Part shown: one piece after another, positions 52,643-61,333 of the stretch | Layout: every line of letters starts with the position of its first letter | How positions within the stretch are numbered: position 1 is the stretch's first letter | Source: JAJXTN01 sp038230895 | Lineage (GTDB): Bacteria; Patescibacteriota; Saccharimonadia; Saccharimonadales; UBA4665 | Direction: 5' to 3' | Length of the DNA: 64,000 nucleotides | Assembly: GCA_038230895.1 (NCBI GenBank) | Contig: JBBRMJ010000005.1 | Span: forward strand, 1-64,000 | The notes under the pieces: generated by a model | Database searches by the model: none | Seen by the model: the letters and a program-made list of their open reading frames with translations, nothing else | Told to the model about the DNA's origin: nothing | Made by a program: the position numbers and the translations under genes

Positions 52643-53042
52643 GATTCTGCGTGTCCTCCTCTGTAATTGCTTCGGTTACGATGGCTGGCTGCGCCTGTGG
52701 CAACAAACCGGCTAATTGCTCTGAAATGGTCTCGGCCTGTCGCCGCCAGCGCTTCATCGTCTTGCTGTTGACGATTTCCAGCTCGGCCAACATCGACAAG
52801 TGGGCTTCCAGCTCGCTGGCAGCATCGTGGGCTAATTGGTAACAATGTTCCCTATCAGTTTCGACTGCTTGGCGATAGCTGTCAGCCAGATGCTTATGAA
52901 TGCTGGCAGCTGCCCGCAACATTCGCTTGGCTAAATCAGTCTCGCCCGCCGCGACCATATGTTCCGACAAGCCACGGATTTCATCCGCCAGCGTGTGGCC
53001 AAAATGCCAAGCTTTCGATGCCTTATACGGAACTGTTGCCAC
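52470..53042 (-). CDS. Four-helix-bundle (IVP/S23-like) protein overlapping efp
   Basis: 190 residues from GTG 53042 with GAGGG upstream. Residues 5-120 fit the four-helix bundle of 23S-intervening-sequence proteins (MLRAAASIHKHLADSYRQA matches the RRAAVSI-NIAEG motif, diverged). The last 57 residues (rich in Arg and Pro) are read out of frame across the first 173 bp of efp. Either a lost stop or a genuine overlap. Role unknown. Confidence 0.7.
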   Translation of the reverse strand: MATVPYKASKAWHFGHTLADEIRGLSEHMVAAGETDLAKRMLRAAASIHKHLADSYRQAVETDREHCYQLAHDAASELEAHLSMLAELEIVNSKTMKRWRRQAETISEQLAGLLPQAQPAIVTEAITEEDTQNHGTINNRAEEGNAVRPRRPAVPRRRLQPESDGARRINRKRPDKKPARRQSPRENIQG

Positions 53043-53068
53043 ACATTACCCTCGTTTACATCGCCTGT

Positions 53069-53272
53069 TTAATTATTGGACACAAATGGAAGCAGCGCAA
53101 TGTGTCGAGCGCGCTTGATTGCGGTGCTCAAACGACGTTGCTGACTCTCGGTCAGACCACTCTTCTTGCGAGATTCGATCTGGCCGTACATGTTGACGTA
53201 ACGCTGCAAGGTCTTGAAGTCCTTATAGTCGAAATATGCCACATCAGTTCGGTGTTTAAATATCTTTGCCAT
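53069..53272 (-). CDS. rpsR: 30S ribosomal protein S18
   Basis: 67 residues from ATG 53272 with GAGGAGAG upstream. The frame extends upstream into the heptamer array (ATG 53326), but MAKIFKHRTDVAYFDYKD is the family-like start. RYVNMYGQIESRKKSGLTESQQRRLSTAIKRARHIALLPF is the S18 core, split here for reading. Zinc cysteines absent. Confidence 0.95.
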   Translation of the reverse strand: MAKIFKHRTDVAYFDYKDFKTLQRYVNMYGQIESRKKSGLTESQQRRLSTAIKRARHIALLPFVSNN

Positions 53273-53287
53273 TATTCTCTCCTCTGG

Positions 53288-53322
53288 ATTTACGATTAAT
53301 GATTTACGATGAACGATTAACG
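53288..53322. repeat. Degenerate heptamer array, 3' side of the IVP gene
   Basis: Five 7-nt units in perfect register: ATTTACG, ATTAATG, ATTTACG, ATGAACG, ATTAACG. The last codons and stop of the four-helix-bundle gene lie inside it. Confidence 0.8.
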
Positions 53323-53690
53323 ACAACCGTGCTGTTAACTTTGAGCAGTTTAATGAGCATAGCCTTGCAATATTCTAACTGAGAACGAAGCGCTTCATAA
53401 GCGCTTGGATCAACGAATTTTAATCTCAATGCTAACTCGATTTGAGTATCAAGTTCTAGCAAGGACCCGAGTGAGTGGTGGTAAAATTGCTCCTTCTCTC
53501 TCGGGGTGCGCCTTCCAAACCCCTCCGCGATGTTTGATGGTACAGACACCGCAGCCCGTCTCATCTGTGAAGTTAAGCCAAATATCTCTTGCTTAGGAAA
53601 CTGGGCAGTCTGCCCATATATATCCACACATAGATTCTCTGCGGATTGCCAAACTCTTAAATCTCGGAAAGACTTGATAGTATTAGTCAT
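53304..53690 (-). CDS. Four-helix-bundle protein (23S rRNA intervening-sequence protein family)
   Basis: 128 residues from ATG 53690. Clear family motifs: FRDLRVWQSAENLCVDIY, FPKQEIFGLTSQMRRAAVSV, SNIAEGFGRRTPREKEQFYHHSLGSLLELD (read as parts). Members were first found encoded in 23S rRNA intervening sequences; biochemical role unsettled. It interrupts the normally adjacent ssb and rpsR and is framed on both sides by heptamer repeats, so it looks inserted. Confidence 0.88.
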   Translation of the reverse strand: MTNTIKSFRDLRVWQSAENLCVDIYGQTAQFPKQEIFGLTSQMRRAAVSVPSNIAEGFGRRTPREKEQFYHHSLGSLLELDTQIELALRLKFVDPSAYEALRSQLEYCKAMLIKLLKVNSTVVVNRSS

Positions 53691-53692
53691 CC

Positions 53693-53720
53693 TTAAATCC
53701 TGAATCTTGAATCGTTTATC
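53693..53720. repeat. Degenerate heptamer array, 5' side of the IVP gene
   Basis: Four units in register: TTAAATC, CTGAATC, TTGAATC, GTTTATC, then GAATTTA at the ssb stop. They lie 2 nt before the four-helix-bundle start codon. Confidence 0.75.
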
Positions 53721-53724
53721 GAAT

Positions 53725-54231
53725 TTAGAATGGGATGTCGTCGAGGTTGATTGGCGCGTCACCGATGTCTTCGATGACCACGTCGTCGGCCTTGGGCTTC
53801 TTGCTGGGGGCTGATTTGCCGGCTGGAGCGTCGGATGGAGCATCTGAAGATGCATCACCGCGGCTGAAATTGCTGCCTCCACCACCTTCACCGCCTTCAC
53901 CACGACTATCCAGGAAGGTCACGTCATTGGCCAGCACTTCCACCTTGCTGCGCTTGACGCCATCCTGTTCCCAGTTACGGCTCTGCAAACGACCCTGCAC
54001 CAGGCAGCGTCGACCCTTGCTTAAGTACTGTGAGACCCGCTCAGCGAGTGGTCCCCAACAGACGATATCAATGTAATCGGTGGCTTCCTGCCATTCGCCG
54101 TCAGCCGCTTTGTAACTGCGATTCAGCGCGAGGCTGAAACTGGTTACATTCTGGCCAGTGGGCGTCTGTCGAAGCTCTGGATCACGGGTTAAATTGCCCA
54201 TTAATGTTACTTGGTTGAGACTACGTGCCAT
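53725..54231 (-). CDS. ssb: Single-stranded DNA-binding protein
   Basis: 168 residues: OB fold (LNQVTLMGNLTRDPELRQTPTGQNV..., VCWGPLAERVSQYLSKGRRCLVQGRL), a Gly/Ser/Asp linker and the acidic tip DDIPF that recruits partner proteins. Order rpsF-ssb-rpsR is the common one, apart from the inserted gene. Confidence 0.95.
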   Translation of the reverse strand: MARSLNQVTLMGNLTRDPELRQTPTGQNVTSFSLALNRSYKAADGEWQEATDYIDIVCWGPLAERVSQYLSKGRRCLVQGRLQSRNWEQDGVKRSKVEVLANDVTFLDSRGEGGEGGGGSNFSRGDASSDAPSDAPAGKSAPSKKPKADDVVIEDIGDAPINLDDIPF

Positions 54232-54354
54232 GATGACACCTCCTTCTTATAAGACATATGTCTTGAAATTAATTGTACTTATACCCTACGCCCGACAATT
54301 TACCCTCGTCAAGCATGAGTCTTATGAAAAACGAATCAATTAAGAATTACTTAA

Positions 54355-54741
54355 TTATTCTTCGTCTTTGTCTTCTTTGTCATCGTCGCTCCGGTCACCG
54401 CGCTCAGCTGCTTTGGCAGCTTTTTCAGCCTTCAGGACTTCAGCTTTAGCTGCGGCCTTGAGATCTGGCTTGGTGATCAGGAAACGGATGACTTCGTCGG
54501 TGATGTTAAGGGTCGATTCGACCTTCATGACACCGTCACCAGGTAATTCCACGGTGTAAAAAACGTACACGGCGTGTTCATTGCCCTTGATGATGTAGGC
54601 CAGCTTGCGCTTGCCCCAGTTGTCGGCGCTCACCACCTTACCACCGTTATCGGTGACAATTTTCGTGACACGGGCCTCGGCCTTACTCAGGTCGACTTCC
54701 AAGTCAGGGTGATATAGCACAGCGATTTCGTACTGCGTCAT
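54355..54741 (-). CDS. rpsF: 30S ribosomal protein S6
   Basis: 128 residues from ATG 54741 with AAGGAG 9 nt upstream. TQYEIAVLYHPDLE, GKRKLAYIIKGNEHAVYVFY and VIRFLITKPD are S6. The acidic tail (DRSDDDKEDKDEE) replaces glutamate tails of other S6. Leader of about 190 nt carries the large hairpin copy 3. Confidence 0.95.
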   Translation of the reverse strand: MTQYEIAVLYHPDLEVDLSKAEARVTKIVTDNGGKVVSADNWGKRKLAYIIKGNEHAVYVFYTVELPGDGVMKVESTLNITDEVIRFLITKPDLKAAAKAEVLKAEKAAKAAERGDRSDDDKEDKDEE

Positions 54742-54754
54742 CAACAATGCTCCT

Positions 54755-54890
54755 TCCTTCGGTTACCTTGGTGCAAAGCTTGAGTGAAGTGCTAGGAAGC
54801 TGCGAGGAGTCAAGTGAGCCGTACGATGGTACGGTGAACTGGACACCGGAGCAAGCTGACAACGCAATTCGCCAAGATTTGTATCAAGGA
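54755..54890 (-). repeat. Large-hairpin element, copy 3 (rpsF leader)
   Basis: CTTGG/CCAAG near the base, tip CCGTAC/GTACGG (54819-54834) flanked by GTGAG and GTGAAC. It lies between the rpsF promoter and its ribosome site, so it is transcribed. Some bacteria have an S6:S18-binding leader here; this may be that site or the repeat may have replaced it. Confidence 0.7.
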
Positions 54891-54939
54891 CAGCTTATGT
54901 GCACAAGTGGCCATAAGCTGAAGTTTGATAGTACCCAGA

Positions 54940-54968
54940 ATTATACCCTACTCACCCCTGTTGGTCAA
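54940..54968 (-). promoter_or_regulatory. Promoter of the rpsF operon
   Basis: Minus strand TTGACC (54968-54963), exact 17-nt spacer, TATAAT (54945-54940). The -35 includes the stop codon region of the upstream unknown gene. Confidence 0.8.
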
Positions 54969-55849
54969 GCGTATCTTGTACGAAGTGTTGATTGCAACTC
55001 TTTGCTAAGTACAGCTTTTTGCCCCTCGTGGTTGGCCAGTCTCGATACGACGAACTTGGCTACCCGCCATGTATTGGTCGGTGGTAGTAATAGTCGATCG
55101 AAGAATCGCTTATATGTTTCGCCCATACCATCAGTTGCCTCTAAGGCTGCAGCATCGAGGATATTCTTAGCCTTTTTCCACCGTTCCGTTGGGTCTGTTG
55201 TGTGCATAAAATGGTCAATATCTCGTTCACGGACAGTAGTCAGTTTCTGGTCAAAAAGATATTGTTTCAAGTATGAATGGACAGCTGCGGGACGCTCAAT
55301 ATGTACAATTTTCTTGTTCCAAAGCTGTAACCGCTCATCAGTTGACAACGGCATTAGGGTATAGCTGCCCGGCTCTTTAAAACAGATAGCCATTTCGGGA
55401 ATAAACCCTGCCGCGTTGTAAACAATTCGCTGGAAATAACCCTCACTTGTCGTGGGCAATTCGGGGCCTCGGAATGTTCCATGGCCATCATTGTGATGTA
55501 GCCAGTAGTTTATATGCTGCGTGCGAGAGTGCCTGAGTGCCGCGGGCGCACCGTAGCCTACCAATAAGCTATGCGTGCTTGGATGCTCGGGGTGGTGATC
55601 ATCATCAGGAAATAGATGAACGTCCTTTGAGGCTCCTTTAGGATGATATAAGAGTGGGACGCCCGTTTCGGGTTCGGAGGGTGTTACGAGCAGGTGTGCT
55701 TGCTCTTTATATTCAGCACGTAATTCCGGAGTGATAGGTGATCCATCGCGCGCAATTGAAAAGCCCCCGTCACGAGGACGAGGGCTTTCGGAGGTCACGG
55801 GCAGACCGTTGATTGTGTCGAACGGTGGACTGATGAGTCGTTCTGCCAC
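54965..55849 (-). CDS. Hypothetical soluble protein
   Basis: 294 residues from GTG 55849 with CGGAG 9 nt upstream; promoter TTGCAA-N17-TACTAT near 55880-55910. No family recognised. HLFPDDDHHPEHPSTHSLLVGYG and HINYWLHHNDGHGTFRGPELP are His/Asp-rich and may bind metal. The coding region has a terminator-like hairpin at 55759-55791. No membrane helix. Confidence 0.72.
   Translation of the reverse strand: MAERLISPPFDTINGLPVTSESPRPRDGGFSIARDGSPITPELRAEYKEQAHLLVTPSEPETGVPLLYHPKGASKDVHLFPDDDHHPEHPSTHSLLVGYGAPAALRHSRTQHINYWLHHNDGHGTFRGPELPTTSEGYFQRIVYNAAGFIPEMAICFKEPGSYTLMPLSTDERLQLWNKKIVHIERPAAVHSYLKQYLFDQKLTTVRERDIDHFMHTTDPTERWKKAKNILDAAALEATDGMGETYKRFFDRLLLPPTNTWRVAKFVVSRLANHEGQKAVLSKELQSTLRTRYA
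55759..55791 (-). terminator. Terminator-like hairpin inside a coding region
   Basis: GAAAGCCCTCG pairs with CGGGGGCTTTTC on the minus strand, followed by AATT, about 20 codons into the gene at 55849. Confidence 0.45.
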
Positions 55850-55946
55850 TGCTGTTTTCTCCGTTTTGCAGTTTTTGTTCTTATGCTAATAGTAAGAATT
55901 ATTAATGGCTTTTGCAAGCGCGAAATATCACAAACTAGGAAACAGG

Positions 55947-56026
55947 TGTAGACAGTAGTCGGTATACGGTAGAAATCGCAACTAACCGAACGGTTATAAA
56001 CTCCTCAACTACCATCTACACCATTG
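55947..56026. repeat. Second copy of the TGTAGACAGTAG element (no expansion)
   Basis: GGTGTAGACAGTAG at the left and CTACCATCTACACC at the right are inverted ends; the inner GGTAGAAATC matches the 22071 copy. No heptamer array here. Confidence 0.7.
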
Positions 56027-56036
56027 TGATCTGCGA

Positions 56037-58247
56037 TTACTTCCCGGGGAACGTATCGTCTTCAGCTTCGATTGGCTCAAGATCAGCGGCTTCACTCACG
56101 GCACTAGCGTCACGATTGAAGACTTCATCGGCGGAGTTGACGAGGACTTCACGGGGCCGTGAGCCATCTGCTTGGCCTACAATGCCCTGTTCTTCCATGG
56201 TCTCGATCAAACGGGCGGCTCGGCCGTAACCGATGCGTAGACGGCGCTGTAGCAGGCTGGTGCTGGCTTTGCGGTTCTCAATGACCACCTGAACGGCGTC
56301 ACGCCACATATCATCGTCAGCATCATTGGCGCCATAATCCGCTACGATACCGCCCTTACCGTTGAGTTGGACTGGTTGACTGACCACTTCGTCGTCATAT
56401 TGCGGCGGTCGTTGCATGCGGATGAAGTCCATGACTTTGACGGTCTCATCGTCGCCAATCAGCGCGCCCTGGACACGCTTCGGCTTCGGCATATCAGCCG
56501 TCAGTAGCAGCATGTCTCCCATACCCAATAGCTTCTCGGCGCCAACTTGGTCAATAATCGTGCGCGAATCCACCTGTGAGGCCGTCGTGAAAGCAATACG
56601 GGCTGGCACATTAGCCTTAATCAGACCGGTGATAACATCGACCGACGGCCGCTGGGTGGCCAGTACCAAGTGAATACCGACGGCCCGGGCTTTCTGAGCA
56701 ATACGCACGACCAGCGCTTCCACATCGCGCGCCGCCATCATCATCAGGTCAGCCAGCTCATCGATCACGATCACGATATAAGGCATGCCCTCTTCCTTCT
56801 TCAGGTCGTTATACTCGGCGATATTGCGTTTGCCGACATCCGCCAGCGCTTTATAGCGTCGCTCCATCTCGGCCACGGCCCATTTGAGAGCGCTAATACA
56901 TTTCTCTGGCTCAGTAATTACGGGTGTTAACAGATGCGGAATATCATCATAGGGCTTGAGTTCGACTTGCTTTGGGTCGACCAGAATCAGCTTCAAATCT
57001 GATGGTGAATTTCGGTACAGCAGACTCGTTAAGATGGTATTGATCATCACCGACTTACCAGAGCCGGTCTGCCCAGCCACCAGGAGATGCGGCATTTTGG
57101 CGAGATCAGCCACAATGGGCGTACCAGAGATATCCTTACCAATGGCAAATCCTAAGGTGCCGGTCGACTCCTGCCACGGTGGCGACATCAGAATCGAGCT
57201 CAATCGAACCGTGGCAGACTTGATGTTTGGCACTTCGATACCAACCGCCCGCTTCCCTGGAATTGGCGCTTCGATACGAATACTATGGGCAGCCAAATCA
57301 AGCGCCAAGTTATCAGCCAAGGCCGTAATCTTGGTCAATTTGGCCCCCGCTGGCGGCTTCATAGTGTACTGCGTCACCCGCGGCCCGATGTTAGCCCCTT
57401 CCATCTCGACTTCAATGTTAAAGTTCTCAAACGTATCATGAATTGCTTGGGCGTTGGCATTGACGTCACCAGCGTCGGCTTTATCCTGTTTCTGATTTAA
57501 TAATTCGACGCTTGGGAACTTCCAGTCTGGGTCGCTGGGCGCCGTCAAAGCCTCGTGTGATTCACTGCCAGATAATTTCTGAGCCGTATTCTTAAGCGAT
57601 GACAGCCGCTGCTCACCCTGATGGTGCATCACTGGTACGCCCTCATTCAGCTGGAAGCCGGTACCTTCGGCTTTAGCTTTCAGGCTGCCCAGATCAGACT
57701 CGTCCTCGCTTTTAGAACGACGGAATGGCGAAGCCAAGCCCAGCAACACTCTGGGCGAAATACTGAAGGAGAAGAAAACTGCCAGAATCGATAGTAATAA
57801 GAAGACCAAACTAGCTGGCAATTTATCCAGCGCGCCTAGCGCCAAGTTGCCAACGCCGTTACCAAGACTGCCGCCATGTCCACCGAACCAATTCCCCGCC
57901 GCGTCCTTGCCAGCAAAGGCAGTGTCAGCCCAGGCGGCGCTGAACACCAACACGGCCAACATACTCAATAAATTGCCAAGCGGGATCTGGTGATCTTCGG
58001 CTTTGAACTTATACACGCCCCAGTACACCAGCGCCAGCGGTGTTATATAACCAGCCCAGCCCAATGCCCAATACGCGCCCTTGAACATACTCACTGGCAG
58101 CGGTCCACCGGTGCCAAAGCCACCGAGCAACAGCAGCACCCCGGCAATGATTAACAAGATTGCTCCGGTTAGCGGCCAAAACGGTGACTTCTCGACTTCG
58201 AGTTCTACCGCTTTTTTCTTTCTGGTTTGTTTTTTCTTTTTTGCCAT
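56037..58247 (-). CDS. ftsK: DNA translocase FtsK/SpoIIIE
   Basis: 736 residues: four N-terminal membrane helices (to ~160), linker, then the motor with GQTGSGKSVMINTI, LILVDPKQVELKPYDDIPHL and VIVIDELADLMM, and a C-terminal gamma winged helix (SLLQRRLRIGYGRAARLIETMEEQG). It moves DNA through the septum and activates Xer at dif; its partner recombinase gene is at 22222. Confidence 0.95.
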   Translation of the reverse strand: MAKKKKQTRKKKAVELEVEKSPFWPLTGAILLIIAGVLLLLGGFGTGGPLPVSMFKGAYWALGWAGYITPLALVYWGVYKFKAEDHQIPLGNLLSMLAVLVFSAAWADTAFAGKDAAGNWFGGHGGSLGNGVGNLALGALDKLPASLVFLLLSILAVFFSFSISPRVLLGLASPFRRSKSEDESDLGSLKAKAEGTGFQLNEGVPVMHHQGEQRLSSLKNTAQKLSGSESHEALTAPSDPDWKFPSVELLNQKQDKADAGDVNANAQAIHDTFENFNIEVEMEGANIGPRVTQYTMKPPAGAKLTKITALADNLALDLAAHSIRIEAPIPGKRAVGIEVPNIKSATVRLSSILMSPPWQESTGTLGFAIGKDISGTPIVADLAKMPHLLVAGQTGSGKSVMINTILTSLLYRNSPSDLKLILVDPKQVELKPYDDIPHLLTPVITEPEKCISALKWAVAEMERRYKALADVGKRNIAEYNDLKKEEGMPYIVIVIDELADLMMMAARDVEALVVRIAQKARAVGIHLVLATQRPSVDVITGLIKANVPARIAFTTASQVDSRTIIDQVGAEKLLGMGDMLLLTADMPKPKRVQGALIGDDETVKVMDFIRMQRPPQYDDEVVSQPVQLNGKGGIVADYGANDADDDMWRDAVQVVIENRKASTSLLQRRLRIGYGRAARLIETMEEQGIVGQADGSRPREVLVNSADEVFNRDASAVSEAADLEPIEAEDDTFPGK

Positions 58248-58289
58248 GTGGTTACTCGTTCTTATTATACGCTTGAGAGATGATGTGGT

Positions 58290-58631
58290 CTACTCTTCGC
58301 GCTCCATATCGAGCGTTTGTTTGGCGCGCAGTAATCGTTCGTTGGCCTGTCTCAGATCTTCGGCATCCACTAGATTGCTTGGTCTAAGTGTTAATACACG
58401 CTGGTCATCGAGCGCCACTTGCAGCTCAGCCTCCCAGTCAATGGTACCGTCAGGTCGCTGTTGTTCTGGTGGCGTTCCGAGTGGGGTCACACCCCTGACA
58501 AAGACTGTCAAAGCTTCATTAGTCACTGCTGCTAATCGGGCATTATCATCCCGAAGCGCCTGAGCTTGCAAATCAAGCAAGCTTGGGACTTCTTCATCGA
58601 GCGGAGAAAAATGACCATGGTTTTCGGGCAT
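58290..58631 (-). CDS. Hypothetical small soluble protein
   Basis: 113 residues, acidic, with helical ends (QAQALRDDNARLAAVTNEALTV and DAEDLRQANERLLRAKQTLDM). No family recognised. TATAGT (58638-58643) lies exactly 6 nt before the ATG, so it is probably a real, leaderless gene. Confidence 0.65.
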   Translation of the reverse strand: MPENHGHFSPLDEEVPSLLDLQAQALRDDNARLAAVTNEALTVFVRGVTPLGTPPEQQRPDGTIDWEAELQVALDDQRVLTLRPSNLVDAEDLRQANERLLRAKQTLDMEREE

Positions 58632-58682
58632 AGCTATACTATAGCAAAAATTACATCATTTGTCAATGCGCTAGTGGTTTCT

Positions 58683-58961
58683 TTAGCGAGAATGTTCGAG
58701 TTGTGAGTTGCGGGCCTGGACTGGCTCAACCGCGTGTGCCACGGCTTGTTCACCAGAGTACTGCCTGCCAAAGGCAGCTGCAGATGCTTCGTGGGCGGCG
58801 TGGTTCGGATTAATAATTTCCTGGACTCGACCATAGTTAAAACGGTCTTGGTCGCCTGGTCGTTCAGTGGCGTGACCATCAGGATAGTCTGCGCGGTGCT
58901 TGGCAGCTAACTGATCTAAGGGGACAATTTTGGGGGCTTTCTTGGCAAATGGGTTATTCAT
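58683..58961 (-). CDS. Hypothetical small soluble protein
   Basis: 92 residues, no membrane segment, rich in Ala, His and charged residues (KKAPKIVPLDQLAAKHRADYPDG and RFNYGRVQEIINPNHAAHEAS, separately). GGGAG just before ATG. No family recognised. A shorter overlapping frame on the same strand lacks these features. Confidence 0.6.
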   Translation of the reverse strand: MNNPFAKKAPKIVPLDQLAAKHRADYPDGHATERPGDQDRFNYGRVQEIINPNHAAHEASAAAFGRQYSGEQAVAHAVEPVQARNSQLEHSR

Positions 58962-59024
58962 ATACTCCCTATATTAGCACGGACTTGCCAGAATGTCAAT
59001 CCGCTTACGTTTCCACCAAACCCA

Positions 59025-59145
59025 AAGCGTTTCGCGGCTGAGTGCAGTGCAAGGCGCGGCCGAAGCACGGAGTGAGCCGTACAGAAGGTACGGTGAACGA
59101 GTACTAGAGGCCGCAACGCCGCAATGTGCCAGCCCCGAAAGGCTT
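59025..59145 (-). repeat. Large-hairpin element, copy 4
   Basis: AAGC-TTTCG-GGCTG arm pairs with CAGCC-CGAAA-GCTT; tip CCGTAC/GTACGG near 59078-59092. On the minus strand it begins at the RNase J stop codon. Confidence 0.8.
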
Positions 59146-61297
59146 AATCGACGCGGGCGTCTTGGGTCAGAAGTCGAGCCCTCATCTCTTGAAAGCGTTT
59201 CTGCTGCTCAGACGCCATCTCTTCAGCCGTCTTGGGCGCTGGTTGCGGCTGGTCATTGCCAGTCGGCTTCTGATCAGGCTTGGCGCCAGGATTACCGCCG
59301 CCCCCCCCGCCACCACCAGATACGATGTTGACGACAGGAATGACTATAGGGCTGCGTTGGGTGTGTTCGAATAGGTAGTGAGTGACGTGGTCTTTAAGCT
59401 CGGCTTTGAAGCGGTCGAGGTCGACGCGCTTGAAGCGTTGCTGGACGGCGCGCTTGAGTTCGATGCGCAGGCCATTCATGATGTCCTCGTTATCGCGCAT
59501 GTAGATGAAGCCGCGGCTGATGATGTCGGGGCTGCTGAGCAAGTTGCCAGACTTCTTATCGATCGTTAGAACCACGGCAACCAGGCCTTCTTCGGCCAAT
59601 AGGACGCGGTCTTTGACGACGATGTTGTTGACGATGGCGCCGGTCTGGTCAACCAGGACAGTACCATGTGGTACTTCGCCAGCTGACTCGATTTTGTCTA
59701 TGGTAAGCGCGATGATCTCGCCATTCTCTGCATTGAGGGTGTTGGCGCGAGGAATGCCCTGCTCGATAGCCAGGTCAATGTGACGTTGCTTGCTGCGGAA
59801 GGCACCGTAAATCGGGATGAAGAACTTGGGCTTGGTAACCTGAATCATTTCAGCGAATTCATCACGACTAGCGTGACCGGACACGTGCAGCGGGCCGACA
59901 CCATCAAGTTCGTGGTTACGATGCTCGAAGACGTGAACACCCTTGCGGGTCAGGCCGTCAACCATTGAACCAATCAGCGAGTCATTGCCGCTCTCGGGAA
60001 TTGGTGTGCTGGAAAGAATGACAGTGTCCTGCTCTTTGAGTTTAACGTGGCGGTGCTCGCCACTGGCCATGCGCTGCAGGGCTGAGCTGGGCTCGCCCTG
60101 TGAACCAGTACAGACCACGACGACGTCGGTGTCTTTCATGGTGGCGACATTAGCTATCGGTACGAAAGTACCCTTCGGTACGCGTACGAAACCATGGCGA
60201 ACGGCCATTTCCAGGGTACTGACCATGCTGCGACCATCCATCGCCACTTTCTTATTGTGGTGGACAGCGGCGTTAATGATCATCTGGACACGGTTCATAT
60301 TAGTCGAGAATAATCCGACGAAAATGCGGCCCGGCGCCTGATCCAAAATGTCAATGAAGCTTTGCTCAATCGTACTCTCGGATGGCGTGCGACCCATGCG
60401 CTCGACAGTGGTGCTCTCACTCAGTAGCGCCAGAACACCCTCATTACCGAGCTCAGCCAGACGTTCCATGTCGGAACGTTCGTGGTCGAGTGGGTTGGGG
60501 TCAAAGCGGAAGTCACCAGTGTTAATGATGCGGCCGATTGGCGTATCCAAAATGACACAGGTGCTACCAGGAATGGAGTGCGTGACGCGAACCAGCTCGA
60601 CGAAGAATTCGCCAACTTTTAGGCGTTCATGGGTGTTTTCATTCATGGTGACAGTCTTCAGTTCGAAGCCGTCGGGCATTGGCAGGCCGAAGTTCTCGAA
60701 GATTTCTTCGACACGGCCAATCGTGAACTTACTGCCATAAATTGGCGCTGGGAACTTCGGTACGATGTGTGGCAAACCGCCAATGTGGTCCAGGTGGCCG
60801 TGGGTAATGATATAACCACGGAGTTTCTGCTTGATGGATTCCAGGTAGGTGGTGTCAGCTATGCCGTAATTGATGCCTGGGAGGTCAACGCCGAGGTCGT
60901 TACCGGCGTCAATGACGACGGCATCGTTGGCATATTCCACCAATATCATATTCTTGGATCCACCACCATCCATACCACCGAGACCGATGATTTTAAGGCG
61001 CGGGCTGTCGTCAATGACGTTGGCGCGGCCTGGTTTGGCAGCATCAGCTGGTTGATATTGGTTGGCGATGCGCTGGGCATCGGCCTGTGAGCGACGTTGT
61101 GCTCGGACGGCCTGGCCACGAGAAGTGGTCAGACTGGTCACGATTGCTGGCGTGTTACCGCCTGGCTTTGGACCACGGCGTGAGCCGCCTCCCCCGCGGG
61201 AGTTATTGTTATTGGTTTTAGGTGCGCCATCACTATTCCCATTATTTCTGGGAGGCCGTGGGGAGCGGTTGTTATTGTTGTTATCTGTTGGTTGCAT
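59144..61297 (-). CDS. rnj: Ribonuclease J
   Basis: 717 residues, longer than typical (~555-600) because of an Asn/Gly/Arg-rich N-terminus (~90 residues, likely RNA-binding and disordered) and a Gly/Pro/Gln-rich insertion before the C-terminus. MBL core: THGHLDHIGGLPH, beta-CASP motifs and SGHASRDEF. It degrades and matures RNA from the 5' end and has endonuclease activity. AAAGGA precedes the ATG. Confidence 0.94.
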   Translation of the reverse strand: MQPTDNNNNNRSPRPPRNNGNSDGAPKTNNNNSRGGGGSRRGPKPGGNTPAIVTSLTTSRGQAVRAQRRSQADAQRIANQYQPADAAKPGRANVIDDSPRLKIIGLGGMDGGGSKNMILVEYANDAVVIDAGNDLGVDLPGINYGIADTTYLESIKQKLRGYIITHGHLDHIGGLPHIVPKFPAPIYGSKFTIGRVEEIFENFGLPMPDGFELKTVTMNENTHERLKVGEFFVELVRVTHSIPGSTCVILDTPIGRIINTGDFRFDPNPLDHERSDMERLAELGNEGVLALLSESTTVERMGRTPSESTIEQSFIDILDQAPGRIFVGLFSTNMNRVQMIINAAVHHNKKVAMDGRSMVSTLEMAVRHGFVRVPKGTFVPIANVATMKDTDVVVVCTGSQGEPSSALQRMASGEHRHVKLKEQDTVILSSTPIPESGNDSLIGSMVDGLTRKGVHVFEHRNHELDGVGPLHVSGHASRDEFAEMIQVTKPKFFIPIYGAFRSKQRHIDLAIEQGIPRANTLNAENGEIIALTIDKIESAGEVPHGTVLVDQTGAIVNNIVVKDRVLLAEEGLVAVVLTIDKKSGNLLSSPDIISRGFIYMRDNEDIMNGLRIELKRAVQQRFKRVDLDRFKAELKDHVTHYLFEHTQRSPIVIPVVNIVSGGGGGGGGNPGAKPDQKPTGNDQPQPAPKTAEEMASEQQKRFQEMRARLLTQDARVD

Positions 61298-61333
61298 AAA
61301 TTCCTTTCATGCGTTATGAGATACTTAAATTTT

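Noticed and set aside
53304..53903. Extended version of the IVP gene starting inside ssb
   Set aside because: The extra 71 residues are read out of frame through the end of ssb; ATG 53690 gives the family-like N-terminus.
54747..55364. Plus-strand frame of ~200 codons opposite the unknown gene
   Set aside because: It runs through the large hairpin and the rpsF promoter and has no protein-like character.
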